NCBI GenBank assembly: GCA_046259385.1
Contig: JBJYWI010000183.1
Coordinates: 1-21,252 of the forward strand
Direction: 5' to 3'
DNA: 21,252 bases
DNA from: CAVWDI01 sp046259385
GTDB taxonomy: Bacteria; Chloroflexota; Anaerolineae; Anaerolineales; UBA4823
Shown: piece by piece, positions 1-8,659 of the stretch
Layout of the letters: each line of letters opens with the position of its first letter
How positions within the stretch are numbered: position 1 is the stretch's first letter
Position numbers and translations under genes: made by a program
The notes under the pieces: model-generated
Told to the model about the DNA's origin: nothing
The model's database searches: none
The model's input: the letters and a program-made list of their open reading frames with translations, nothing else

Positions 1-1
1 G

Positions 2-907
2 AGTGATATCCTTTCCGACAACAGCGCCCGTCAGCTGGGATTTGGCGCTCACAGCACACTTCTCACGGAGAGACCAGCTGCTGTAAAAACGGGCACAACC
101 TCGAACTTCCACGACAATTGGACAATTGGCTATACGCCCAGCCTGGTAGTCGGCGTTTGGACCGGAAATGCCAGTTATCAGCCCATGCGCTCCGTTGACG
201 GGTTAAGCGGTGCTGCGCCTATCTGGCATTCCTTCCTGCGCACTGCCCTGAGCGGCACATCCCCTGAACCTTTCAAACAGCCGCCGGGTCTGGTCAAGGT
301 TGAAGTGTGCGCTTTATCAGGACTGCTGCCCACACCTGCCTGCCCGTACACACGGAATGAGTGGTTTATCGATGGCACCCAACCAACCCGGAGAGATAAT
401 CTATACCAGCTGGTAGAGATGAACATCGTAAAGGGATTCCCTGCGGAAGAAAATTCAGTTCGTGAACCGCAGAAATTAATTACTGTCCTGAACCTACCGC
501 CCGAAGCTGCCAGCTGGGCTCACAACCAGGGTCTCACCCTGCTTGGAGACCTAGATCTTGATCTGCGGCAACAGCCAGACGTGAATGAGGCTGATCTAAA
601 AGCGGTCGCAGCGGGTACTATCTTGCGTGTGGTATCGCCCGCCCAGGGAAGCCAGTACCTGTTAGATCCATCCTTTGTCGACCAAGCCCAGCAGATTCCT
701 GTGGAAGGAGTTGTTGATGGGGACCTGCATGAAATCTCACTCTGGATGGATGGGGAGCTTTTCGCAAGATTGAAAAAACCGCCATATCTTGCCTGGTGGC
801 AGCTCACACCAGGAAAACACACTGTCTGGTTACAGGGGATAAACACTGGAGGCAATATTGTAACCAGCGAACCGGTCGTGTTTGAAGTTGTCCATAAAAC
901 AGATTAA
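2..907 (+). CDS. pbpC: Penicillin-binding protein 1C, C-terminal part (5' end outside window)
   Basis: Open in frame from base 2 to the TAA at 905-907, so the gene enters from the left edge. The encoded piece starts inside the transpeptidase domain: the active-site KTGT box is at bases 86-97, followed by DNWTIGYTPSLVVGVWTGN, which is typical of class A penicillin-binding proteins. After about residue 80 comes a cysteine-containing segment. From about base 620 to 895 there is a beta-rich domain (SPAQGSQYLLDP...GELFARLKKPPYLAWW...GKHTVWL) resembling the C-terminal BiPBP_C domain that marks the PBP1C subfamily. PBP1C is a membrane-anchored peptidoglycan glycosyltransferase/transpeptidase; the catalytic serine and the glycosyltransferase domain lie upstream of the window. 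Its neighbour is a convergent alpha-2-macroglobulin gene, a known functional partner of PBP1C, which supports the assignment. An internal ATG at 185 is in frame but is not a plausible start, because the transpeptidase homology extends upstream of it. Confidence 0.87.
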   Translation, partial: SDILSDNSARQLGFGAHSTLLTERPAAVKTGTTSNFHDNWTIGYTPSLVVGVWTGNASYQPMRSVDGLSGAAPIWHSFLRTALSGTSPEPFKQPPGLVKVEVCALSGLLPTPACPYTRNEWFIDGTQPTRRDNLYQLVEMNIVKGFPAEENSVREPQKLITVLNLPPEAASWAHNQGLTLLGDLDLDLRQQPDVNEADLKAVAAGTILRVVSPAQGSQYLLDPSFVDQAQQIPVEGVVDGDLHEISLWMDGELFARLKKPPYLAWWQLTPGKHTVWLQGINTGGNIVTSEPVVFEVVHKTD

Positions 908-1015
908 TTGTTCGGTCAAACTACCAGCAGAAAATCAGGTATGACAACATTCTTTTATATTAAATAGCTTGTTTCCATGTTGGGTCTTACCCGTAAAACC
1001 AAAAAACAACCCGTA

Positions 1016-4000
1016 TCAAGGGTTTACAATAAACTGGATACCTTCCCCACGTCCGTAAACATCCGGATAATAGAACTCCTGGGCGGTAGGCGGAATGGCG
1101 CTAAAGACACCGGCTGTTCCCGCTCGCGCAAGATAAGTATATACATAAGTGCCTGCAGGCAGGTAACTTGCGGAGAGCACCACCTTTTCATCGCGTAGCT
1201 CGGTATGGTCAAAATACCACCATCCCCATCCCTGGTTGAATATCTCCTGCATTCCATACTCTGTCGGCGGCTGCAGGTTCTGGGGGCTCGTCTGCAGCGA
1301 CTGGTCAACAGCCTCCAATCCAGCTGGAAGCGGGTCTTCCACAACCACGTAGTGCAAATCATTCGGCGCCACCAAAACCAGCCTTCCAAGCAGCAGGTCT
1401 CCCTGCTTGGCTTCATTAACCGCTTCAACTTTTGAAAGGTCTTCGCCGCGCTTGAACGGGTAATAACTGCGGGAGATGGCAACCCCTTGATCCAAAGCGC
1501 CTACCTGTTCCACAGGCAGGTACAAATTTAAGAAAGTTGTGTAGTAAAGGTTCCCGGAGCCATCGTCACGTGCGATTGCCAACCGGTTGATCTGGTCTTT
1601 GAGCATATCGGCTGCCTGAACCATCAGCTCAAATGTTTCAAAAAGGTTCTGGCGGTCTGCGGTCCCGCCTCCTAAAACCTCATTGTTTAAAGCAACGCCA
1701 TAACGATAATCCGTCTGAACTTCACCGCTGGCTTCCATCCAGGCGGTCAACGCCATGATAGTCCAGGCAGTTTCCTGGGTCCCCTGCCAGCGCCCATCCG
1801 TACGGCTGCTCATAAGCCACCTGGCTGCGTTGGCGTTTAGAGGGTTTTTACTGTCAATCAAGCTTAGAGTTCCCAGAACAATGGCGGTTGTACGGGTATC
1901 CGTATTCCAGTTTGTGGGATCTGGCATGGATTCTTGCCAGTGAGTGCCTGAAGCGGAAGAAACCGCTTGGTTATTCAAATCAGAAAGCAGAGTGTTGATG
2001 CGTGGGTCTTCCGGATCAATACGGTATAGCGTGTCAAGCAGGAAAGCCCTGGCGTAGATAGCTGCATTCTGGCGCTGTTCATACAGCCTTACGGTGGCGC
2101 TTACATTTGGTTTGCCGGCGCGTGCCAACACGTCCAGCAGAAAAGCCTGCCGATTAAGCACTTCTGGTTTTTCTAACGGTTTGATAAATTTTACTTGCGT
2201 GCGAAGATAGTTGACCGCCCATTCCAACTGGTCTTCGCTGACAGGGTATCCACCGCCACGGGCTTCCAACAAACCCAGCACAACATAAGCTGTAGTCAGT
2301 GAATCACTCTTTTGATCATCGCCTGGCCACCATCCCCAGCCACCATCAGGATTCTGCAGATTATGCAGGCGCTGCAAGGCTTGATTTACCTGCTGGGTAA
2401 GATCAGTATCTAATTGGGGATTGCTGATACCAGCAGTCTTAAGAGCCCGGTTTGAAACAACATTAGGAAGGAAGCTCGAAATGGTTTGTTCAATACACCC
2501 GTAGGGGAAATCTTCAAGATAATTCAATCCCTTGACCATACCAGCCGCCAGTGAATGGGACACCTGGATATGAAGGCTGCCCTGCAGATCCTTGATCTCA
2601 GCCGGTAGATTAATGGATTCAATTTTTGTCCCTCCATTTTCGAGTATTCCTGAGGTGCCAACCGTCTCGCGCACCCTGTAGCGGTAAACCGGAATACCCT
2701 GCCCTTCCAACGTGCCTTGGGGCGGCTTACTCGCATCCTGGAAACCACCGCCTTCCGCATTGAAAACCAGGTCAACCCGCTCTGCGCCCAGGTCAGCCTT
2801 CGCTTTCCACGTCACGAGTGCCTGGCTTTTTGCGGTAATCTCAACCCGCACAGGGGAATCATCCGCGAGACTTACACCCTGAGACTCCAGACTTACTTTA
2901 ACATTTAGAGGCTGGCTGGTGTTGTTCTGAACAACCGTACCGATAAGTGCTTCATCTCCTTCCACCAGGAAACGCGGTGTCTGCGGTCGAACAAGAAGCG
3001 GCTTACTGCTGATCAAATCAAGATTTTGTTGACCAACACGTGTATCTAATGTCACGCCGCGAGTATCCATCCGCCAGGTTGTTAAATTGTCCGGCAGCTT
3101 TACTGTCACCTGGGCCTGTCCATTTTCATCCGTCTCAATATGAGCCTTCCAGAAAGCGGTATCAGGGAAGTCCTGCCGCACATTAACCACCCCCAGCTCA
3201 TCCTCACCCTTGCCGCCGCCGCTGCCCATGCCCTCTCCGCTGGCGACCATCTCGCGGATTTCAGCATTGTAGTCCTCAAGGCTGAGAAAGAGCGGGACGG
3301 AAGTCCACACACCCAGATTGCGCTCATTATAGAAAAAATCGAGTATCGGCGGGGTATTTGATTCCACCAATGATAACGTCGCCAGATCACTCAGGCTGAG
3401 GGAGAATTCAGCGCGTAAAGGCTCGCCCGCCTCATCCCTGGCCAGCACGGTGTAGGTCACCTCATCCCCAGGGCCAGCCTGCTGCGGTTCAGCAGAAACT
3501 TCAATAAAAATCTTCTGCTGGTCGGTATTCACCTGCAGTTCCACTATACCCATCTTGAAGTTCGGCCTGGGATTTGTGTCATCAACCCCCTTAACTACCA
3601 CTACGGAAACAAACACATTGGGCGCAAGTTCAGGGGTGATGGGCAAATTGTACACCGTGCTGTTGCTCGCCAGTTTGACGATTTCCTGCTGCAAGATACG
3701 TCCGCGTTCAACTGTTACAAGCGCAATGCTTTCTCCCTGGAAGGGGGAAGCAATTAATATCTCGGCTGTATCCCCAGGTGAATACGCCGGCCGGTCAGCA
3801 ATAAGGTCAAAACTGCGGTCGTTTGTCTGTCGCCAGGGAATGAAGCCTTCATCGGAAACCCAAAGGTAGGCTGCTGAACTGGCCTCATTACCTTCCGCAT
3901 CTGCCGCGCGTACCTCCGCCCGGTAAACTCCACCTTTTGGAGGGATAAAGCTTACTCTTGCTTGGCCGCGATCATCTGAGGTTGCTTCGAGACTCTCGAT

Positions 4001-7000
4001 AGGGATATCTTCAACATTCGTTTTCCATTCCACACGCCCCGAAGCATCCTGTTCCTGCACGCTGTACCACCTGCGCTCCGCGATATCTACAGTAATACTT
4101 TGGTCAGAAAGAGGCTTGCCGTCCCAATCAAGGAGAATTAACTCAAAGGCGTTCTCCTTGCCGACCGATCCCACGTAACTGGCTGGGCGAATGCCGGGGT
4201 ACACCCTGCTGCGATGGGCATTCACGACCGCCCTGCCGCTGACCGCGTTCTGTGAGATGTCAGTTAATGTAGCTTCAAAGGTGAACTGGCGCCCCAATCC
4301 AGCCTCACTCAAGTCCGCTGGCAGGCTCACACTGAATGTGCCGTCTGGTTTTGTGTTACCCACACCCTGCGCAACCATCTCGGTTCCTTGGAACTGGCTG
4401 CCCGGGTAAATGCCCGCATCCTGTTCCGTATCCGCGAATGAGTATTCTATGTACTCCTCTGGTGGGCTGAAATAAAACGGACTTGCGTTTAGGGTCCAAT
4501 CAACTCGAGCGTTTCCCACCCCTCCACCGGAGTAATAATCAGCGGATACAGTTGCCTTAAACTTCTCACCATTCAGTAAGTCTGCAGGATCTGCGCTCAC
4601 CTTTACCTGGAACTCCGGCTTTTGATACTCCGCTACTGTAAAACCTACCCCGCCAATGGATTCTTTTTTGTCGACCAGTTCGACTTCAATACTGTAATAG
4701 CCCAATACCGCTTCCGGGTCGAGCGTGAACTCCCCGCTGAAAGTACCAAATTCCGAAACAGGCAGATCGTCCTCGAATACCGTTTCTTTGTAATTACTTA
4801 CTTTAATTCGCACACTATTCGCTTCAGGCAGTTGGTAAACAAGGTCATCATCTTGGCGCAAGATTCCTTTGTAGTAGACTGTCTGATCAGGCCGGTAAAT
4901 TGGGCGATCAGTGTATGCGTATACCCTCACTTGGTTCACAGGGGCGTAGTAACTGCTCCAGAGACCATAATCGTAAAGGTTGACGCCCGCGCCCCACAGG
5001 CTGGTGGTGAAAGTAAATAACTTTCCTTCTGTACTGGTCATTACAAAACGGGGGTCATAGGGTTCTTCAGGATCAGGCAGATCCAATTTCAGCAGTCCAT
5101 CCTTATCAGTTGAGCCCTGCCCGATCGGTTGAAAATCCTTGTCATATACCGTGAGAGAGACTTTTTCCAACGGCTGCCCATTCTCAAAATCAGTCACCCA
5201 AAGTAAGCCTTCATTTGTGCTGGATTTGAATACAATGTCAGCATTAGCGACCACCACAAGTCGATTGTCCAGAGAAGTTTGCTGTGGATAGGAAATGTCA
5301 GGTGAGTCAAGTACCAGAAAATAGAATCCTGGTTCAAGCGCTTCTCCGGATTGTCTTACAGGGGTGAGATTCTCCAGCGCCTTTTCATTAATCCTGCCAG
5401 AGTTGTTAAGTTCAGTCTCCCAGACCAGATCCTTTTCCTGCGGTTTGAATTCACTGCGGTTAAGCGTTCCAACCTGCAGCCCGATAAATTCTTGTGGGGT
5501 TATAGAGTAAAGCTTCACTCCAATGGAATTTACGTTGCGGTAGGTCACGTAAAATTCCTGGGGACCTCCCTCTCTCAGCAGGGCAGGTTCCCATGGCATT
5601 TGCAGACCAGCCATTGGCCAATTTTGCGGGGTGGTGAAATTTACTATCTTTTCAGTGGAGATGCTGTTCCCGTAGATGTCCTGCATTCCAGGAAGCGCAC
5701 GCACCTGGTACGAAGTTGAGGGTTGAAGGATAAAGGCGCGTATACTCCAATCATTCGGGTCATACCACCATTGTATATCCTCCTGGGGTTGAGGGTAGAT
5801 CGTGATGTTTTCCTTAACGCTCTCGATATCCATCGGGGAGGCAAATTCGATCCGCAGTTCAGGTGTAAAACCACCGGTTTCGAGGCCTTCTGGCGGTGTA
5901 ATAGCCAGGACAGCAGGAGGCGGGATCGTTCTGAAATTCCAATTCAAACCCTGGGTAAGTGTCCCGCCATCAGCTGCTTTTGCGGCACTATCCATAACCA
6001 GTGAATATGAAGAGCCCAGCTGCAAGTCCAGGGTAGGTGTGATTATTACCCGGGTATCTATATCATTCCAATTCATTATTACAGAAACCGGATCGGCCCC
6101 TTCTGGCAGCAACTTTATCGATTCTTCGCTGCTTTCAACATCCATTGGCTGGTTGAAATTAATCATAAAATATTCATCAAGCAGGATATTTCCAAGGCCC
6201 GGTTCAGGGTTAACCGCTCCACCGGAAAGCTCAAAAGACTGGATGCTGGGTTTGATTGTGCTGAATTCCCAGGTTGTGTCTTCCCCCAGTACCGTCTCGC
6301 CAGATGCATCCGGAAGACCAGCTCTTATGGTCACAATGTACTCCATTCCGCCCTTCAGGGGTTTTAGCGGTTGAAAAGCATATACCGAAGTACTGACCCA
6401 CTCACCGCGTCCAGAGACGGGCGGTTTGATCTCCAATGGATCGGGAAGCTTTTCCCGGTCTCCCTCAACTACCAATGGCACCACCGGGCGGTTGAATATG
6501 GCAGTAATCACAGCATCTACAGCGACATCTTTACTTCCATCCTGCGGGAATACCTGGCCGACCTCCAGTGGTGTCGTGGTGTTGAAGTCCAGCAGCACAG
6601 GCTCTTCAAGGTGGATGCCCTGGGAGCTTACAGCTTCACTGCTCAATTTACCCGTGTAAGAAGTCCCTGTTCGTAAAGGTATATTTGGTTTAAACCGCAT
6701 GGTGCGATTATCTGGCCAGCTGAACTCGCCCTTGATCTCCAATTGAGCCGGGCCAATTAACTGCCATGCCTCCCCGGTCTTCTGACGATCCATATCCTGG
6801 TCGAAGTGCAGGATGATCTCCCCGCTGACAGGCAGTTCCTCTCCACCTTTGGGTTTGAAATCAACCACGGATGGCGCAATTGGATTACCTTCGTCCTGAA
6901 CAGGGTACCCGGCGTTCTCAGGAGTAGTTGTAGTGACAGCGCCTCCGGTAACGGTCGGCGTGGTTGATACAGGCAGCAAAGATTTACAGGCACTAGCTGA

Positions 7001-7069
7001 TACCAATGCTGCCAATACTAGACACTGCAGGACTGACCGAATATTCGCGAAACGGAAATTGGTTTTCAT
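1016..7069 (-). CDS. Alpha-2-macroglobulin family lipoprotein with thioester motif (type I, YfhM/ECAM-like)
   Basis: 2017 residues. ATG at 7069 is preceded by GGAG at 7080-7077. The N terminus is a signal peptide ending ...VSASAC, giving a candidate lipid-anchored Cys28, then a Thr/Pro-rich spacer. Four SbsA-type Ig-like (Big_5) repeats start near residues 66, 168, 275 and 385. A macroglobulin MG2 segment (TDRPIYRPDQTVYYKG) lies near residue 716. A Gly-rich stretch (GEGMGSGGGKGEDELG) then precedes the conserved DFPDTAFW box near 1295. The thioester domain holds FPYGCIEQ with Cys1525, Glu1527 and Gln1528, so the internal Cys-Gln thioester should form. These proteins trap proteases: cleavage in a bait region exposes the thioester, which binds the attacker. 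It is about 360 residues longer than the E. coli protein (about 1650), probably from the extra Ig-like repeats. It faces pbpC, its usual partner. No frameshift is seen over 6 kb. Confidence 0.93.
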   Translation of the reverse strand: MKTNFRFANIRSVLQCLVLAALVSASACKSLLPVSTTPTVTGGAVTTTTPENAGYPVQDEGNPIAPSVVDFKPKGGEELPVSGEIILHFDQDMDRQKTGEAWQLIGPAQLEIKGEFSWPDNRTMRFKPNIPLRTGTSYTGKLSSEAVSSQGIHLEEPVLLDFNTTTPLEVGQVFPQDGSKDVAVDAVITAIFNRPVVPLVVEGDREKLPDPLEIKPPVSGRGEWVSTSVYAFQPLKPLKGGMEYIVTIRAGLPDASGETVLGEDTTWEFSTIKPSIQSFELSGGAVNPEPGLGNILLDEYFMINFNQPMDVESSEESIKLLPEGADPVSVIMNWNDIDTRVIITPTLDLQLGSSYSLVMDSAAKAADGGTLTQGLNWNFRTIPPPAVLAITPPEGLETGGFTPELRIEFASPMDIESVKENITIYPQPQEDIQWWYDPNDWSIRAFILQPSTSYQVRALPGMQDIYGNSISTEKIVNFTTPQNWPMAGLQMPWEPALLREGGPQEFYVTYRNVNSIGVKLYSITPQEFIGLQVGTLNRSEFKPQEKDLVWETELNNSGRINEKALENLTPVRQSGEALEPGFYFLVLDSPDISYPQQTSLDNRLVVVANADIVFKSSTNEGLLWVTDFENGQPLEKVSLTVYDKDFQPIGQGSTDKDGLLKLDLPDPEEPYDPRFVMTSTEGKLFTFTTSLWGAGVNLYDYGLWSSYYAPVNQVRVYAYTDRPIYRPDQTVYYKGILRQDDDLVYQLPEANSVRIKVSNYKETVFEDDLPVSEFGTFSGEFTLDPEAVLGYYSIEVELVDKKESIGGVGFTVAEYQKPEFQVKVSADPADLLNGEKFKATVSADYYSGGGVGNARVDWTLNASPFYFSPPEEYIEYSFADTEQDAGIYPGSQFQGTEMVAQGVGNTKPDGTFSVSLPADLSEAGLGRQFTFEATLTDISQNAVSGRAVVNAHRSRVYPGIRPASYVGSVGKENAFELILLDWDGKPLSDQSITVDIAERRWYSVQEQDASGRVEWKTNVEDIPIESLEATSDDRGQARVSFIPPKGGVYRAEVRAADAEGNEASSAAYLWVSDEGFIPWRQTNDRSFDLIADRPAYSPGDTAEILIASPFQGESIALVTVERGRILQQEIVKLASNSTVYNLPITPELAPNVFVSVVVVKGVDDTNPRPNFKMGIVELQVNTDQQKIFIEVSAEPQQAGPGDEVTYTVLARDEAGEPLRAEFSLSLSDLATLSLVESNTPPILDFFYNERNLGVWTSVPLFLSLEDYNAEIREMVASGEGMGSGGGKGEDELGVVNVRQDFPDTAFWKAHIETDENGQAQVTVKLPDNLTTWRMDTRGVTLDTRVGQQNLDLISSKPLLVRPQTPRFLVEGDEALIGTVVQNNTSQPLNVKVSLESQGVSLADDSPVRVEITAKSQALVTWKAKADLGAERVDLVFNAEGGGFQDASKPPQGTLEGQGIPVYRYRVRETVGTSGILENGGTKIESINLPAEIKDLQGSLHIQVSHSLAAGMVKGLNYLEDFPYGCIEQTISSFLPNVVSNRALKTAGISNPQLDTDLTQQVNQALQRLHNLQNPDGGWGWWPGDDQKSDSLTTAYVVLGLLEARGGGYPVSEDQLEWAVNYLRTQVKFIKPLEKPEVLNRQAFLLDVLARAGKPNVSATVRLYEQRQNAAIYARAFLLDTLYRIDPEDPRINTLLSDLNNQAVSSASGTHWQESMPDPTNWNTDTRTTAIVLGTLSLIDSKNPLNANAARWLMSSRTDGRWQGTQETAWTIMALTAWMEASGEVQTDYRYGVALNNEVLGGGTADRQNLFETFELMVQAADMLKDQINRLAIARDDGSGNLYYTTFLNLYLPVEQVGALDQGVAISRSYYPFKRGEDLSKVEAVNEAKQGDLLLGRLVLVAPNDLHYVVVEDPLPAGLEAVDQSLQTSPQNLQPPTEYGMQEIFNQGWGWWYFDHTELRDEKVVLSASYLPAGTYVYTYLARAGTAGVFSAIPPTAQEFYYPDVYGRGEGIQFIVNP

Positions 7070-7107
7070 CTAGAATCTCCACTGCAACTTAAGCAGCATT
7101 TTTGCCG

Positions 7108-7136
7108 ATTATAAATCGAATATTCGTGGAGCAGAA
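7108..7136 (-). promoter_or_regulatory. Candidate promoter for the alpha-2-macroglobulin gene
   Basis: On the minus strand a perfect TATAAT (7113 down to 7108) lies 38 bp before the ATG. A 17-bp spacer separates it from a poor -35 (TTCTGC, 7136-7131). The spacer contains the perfect 10-bp palindrome CGAATATTCG (7117-7126), a possible binding site for a regulator. Only the -10 is strong. Confidence 0.38.
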
Positions 7137-7354
7137 GGGATGTCGGACGTTTCCGGTTGAGAGTGAAATTGTTACAAGGGAAGGGGTACAAGACAACGCA
7201 GACTGTGCTTCTGCAGGTTTTGAATTCTTCGGGGAAGAAACTGGCAAATGATTATTAAGGCTATTTCGATGGATGCGGATGAACTCTGAACCGAACCCCA
7301 ATGTGAATTATCCTTACTTACATAGACTGTCATAATTAAAATGAAAATTGGTCC

Positions 7355-7383
7355 TTGTATTTTTCATCAGAATTTGTTATTAT
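7355..7383 (+). promoter_or_regulatory. lacI promoter
   Basis: TTGTAT (7355-7360), a 17-bp spacer, then TATTAT (7378-7383). Transcription would start near 7390, immediately before the operator-like repeats at 7395-7421. The spacing and the position relative to the preferred ATG (7424) make this a good sigma-70-type candidate. Confidence 0.52.
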
Positions 7384-7394
7384 GATAGCGATAC

Positions 7395-7421
7395 CGGGAT
7401 CGATAACGGGAACGATAACAT
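7395..7421 (+). promoter_or_regulatory. LacI-type operator: tandem 12-bp repeats, shared with the UroD-like promoter
   Basis: Two 12-bp units in tandem, CGGGATCGATAA (7395-7406) and CGGGAACGATAA (7407-7418), differ at one base. The 18-mer TAACGGGAACGATAACAT at 7404-7421 recurs exactly at 14426-14443, upstream of the UroD-like gene. The site lies between the predicted transcription start and the lacI ATG, where a repressor would block its own gene. That this LacI protein binds here is inferred. Confidence 0.62.
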
Positions 7422-7423
7422 AT

Positions 7424-8479
7424 ATGCACAGGGTAGGACGCGCGACCATCAAGGAAGTTGCCTCTAAAGCTGGGGTTTCAACGCAAACAGTGTCACGCGT
7501 TATTAACGACAGACCGGATGTGTCCCCTGAAACCCGAAAACGTGTTCAAGAGGTTATAAAGCAGTTAGACTATCAACCCAGTGCATTAGCGCGCAGTTTG
7601 ATTCGTCAACGCAGCTATACTCTGGGAGTAGTTACAGCCGGATTGAAATATATTGGCCCATCGCGTACATTGAGCGGTATTACCAGCGCAGCTGAAGGGG
7701 CTGGATATTCCTTGTTATTAAAAGAACTACCTCGTTTTGATGCGAACAATATAGAACCGATATTTCAAACTCTCCTTTCCCATCAAGTGGATGGGATAAT
7801 TTGGGCTGTTCCCGAGGTCGGGGAAAACTTAAATTGGATCAATAAATCTTCATTGGATCTAAATATTCCCATGGTTTATATAACCATGAAATCGCGGGAA
7901 AAATTCTGTGTTGTATCTATCGACAACTATCTTGGTGGGCAGATAGCTATGACACACCTAATAGAACAAGGCTATCAACATATAGGTCATATTTCAGGAC
8001 CTTTAGATTGGTGGGAAGCTCGTGAGCGTAAGGCTGCATGGAAGAATGGATTGAAAGAAGCACACCTCGAACCGAAAGAAGAATATTTGGTGGAAGGTAA
8101 CTGGTCTTCTGCAAGCGGGTCCCAAGCAATTGAAAAGCTTTTCAAACAATACCCTGAGATGGATGCAGTTTTCGTTGCCAATGATCAAATGGCATTGGGT
8201 GTATTACAGTATGCTTGTCGAAAGGGAGTACAGGTTCCGAATGATCTGGGTGTAGTTGGTTTTGATGATATCCCTGAATCGGGATATTACTGGCCCCCTT
8301 TGACATCAGTGAAGCAGGATCAGTTTAACGTCGGTGAGGTGGCCGTAGAAGAAATCATCAAAATCATTGAAACTGTCTGGGAAGACCATGAGCCAGTACG
8401 GCCTAAGACAATTATGTTTTCTCCAACTCTGGTAGTACGGCAAAGTTCATTAAGAAAGGAAAAATCAATAAGGAGGTGA
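7424..8479 (+). CDS. LacI-family transcriptional regulator
   Basis: 351 residues from ATG 7424. The frame is open further up (TTG 7355, ATG 7382), but those starts would put the promoter and operator inside the gene. MHRVGRATIKEVA matches where LacI proteins normally begin. Residues 8-33 form the helix-turn-helix (TIKEVASKAGVSTQTVSRV), and residues 34-60 the hinge (YQPSALARSL). From about 65 on there is a periplasmic-binding-protein-like sensor domain (Peripla_BP_3/LacI type) with typical motifs such as DAVFVANDQMALGVLQ and GVVGFDDIPESGYYWPPLTSV. It probably senses a sugar or sugar derivative and controls the locus downstream. The shared operator elements at 7395-7421 and 14417-14443 suggest that it controls itself and the UroD-like gene. 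The stop codon overlaps a very strong Shine-Dalgarno-like sequence at 8470-8481. Confidence 0.93.
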   Translation: MHRVGRATIKEVASKAGVSTQTVSRVINDRPDVSPETRKRVQEVIKQLDYQPSALARSLIRQRSYTLGVVTAGLKYIGPSRTLSGITSAAEGAGYSLLLKELPRFDANNIEPIFQTLLSHQVDGIIWAVPEVGENLNWINKSSLDLNIPMVYITMKSREKFCVVSIDNYLGGQIAMTHLIEQGYQHIGHISGPLDWWEARERKAAWKNGLKEAHLEPKEEYLVEGNWSSASGSQAIEKLFKQYPEMDAVFVANDQMALGVLQYACRKGVQVPNDLGVVGFDDIPESGYYWPPLTSVKQDQFNVGEVAVEEIIKIIETVWEDHEPVRPKTIMFSPTLVVRQSSLRKEKSIRR

Positions 8480-8481
8480 TC
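8470..8481 (+). promoter_or_regulatory. Orphan extended Shine-Dalgarno sequence (AAGGAGGTGATC)
   Basis: AAGGAGGTGATC is fully complementary to the conserved 3' end of 16S rRNA. It overlaps the lacI stop codon and is 180 bp from the next gene's own ribosome site (AAAGGAGA, 8645-8652). No ATG, GTG or TTG follows at a usable distance. A near-copy (AAGGAGGTGACC) lies upstream of the second binding-protein gene at 15826-15837. Confidence 0.35.
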
Positions 8482-8582
8482 CTGGATAATAATAGTCAAG
8501 CAATATAAGAGAAGTGCCTGCTCAGTGATTGAGGTCTCCAAGCAAACACTTCAACAGGAGCGAATCGGCTCATCCAAACCAA

Positions 8583-8617
8583 GAACCGTTTCGCGCAGGT
8601 CAATAAAATCGTATACA
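8583..8617 (+). promoter_or_regulatory. Weak promoter candidate with LacI-type operator-like site upstream of ytfQ-like gene
   Basis: GAACCGTTTC (8583-8592) fits the symmetric pattern GAAnCGnTTC with the central CG common to LacI/CcpA-family operators. It overlaps a poor -35 (TTTCGC, 8589-8594), placed 17 bp before a -10-like TATACA (8612-8617). A small hairpin, TCTCC-GCAA-GGAGA (8618-8631, GNRA loop), follows. The site is unlike the 7395/14417 elements. Read-through from lacI is an alternative source of transcription, since no terminator is visible between the genes. Confidence 0.25.
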
Positions 8618-8659
8618 TCTCCGCAAGGAGAACCTAACTAACTTAAAGGAGAGAAAATC

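Larger units (their letters stand above)
7070..7423. other. Divergent intergenic region, alpha-2-macroglobulin / lacI
   Basis: 354 bp separating the two divergent genes. It holds the minus-strand promoter candidate near 7108-7136 and the plus-strand lacI promoter and operator at 7355-7421. Between about 7140 and 7350 I see no convincing gene, repeat or terminator. A 70-codon minus-strand frame at 7089-7301 has no ribosome site or recognisable composition and covers the promoter, so I do not call it. Confidence 0.6.

Noticed and set aside
908..1015. Possible bidirectional terminator between the convergent pbpC and macroglobulin genes
   Set aside because: Only GGGT-CTT-ACCC with a 3-nt loop is present, with no adequate T-run on either strand.
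4622..5020. 132-codon open frame on + opposite the macroglobulin gene
   Set aside because: Antisense shadow of well-conserved macroglobulin coding sequence; no recognisable protein features.
5802..6374. 190-codon open frame on + opposite the macroglobulin gene
   Set aside because: It lies wholly inside the macroglobulin gene on the other strand, is rich in Ser/Pro as expected for an antisense shadow, and has no ribosome site.
7089..7301. 70-codon minus-strand frame upstream of the macroglobulin gene
   Set aside because: No ribosome site or known motif, and it covers the macroglobulin promoter candidate.
8480..8641. The lacI frame stays open for 53 codons after its TGA, suggesting read-through or a small downstream gene
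   Set aside because: No start codon at a usable distance from the Shine-Dalgarno sequence, and the translation (SWIIIVKQYKRSACS...) does not resemble a LacI C terminus or any known peptide; an open stretch of this length is expected by chance now and then.
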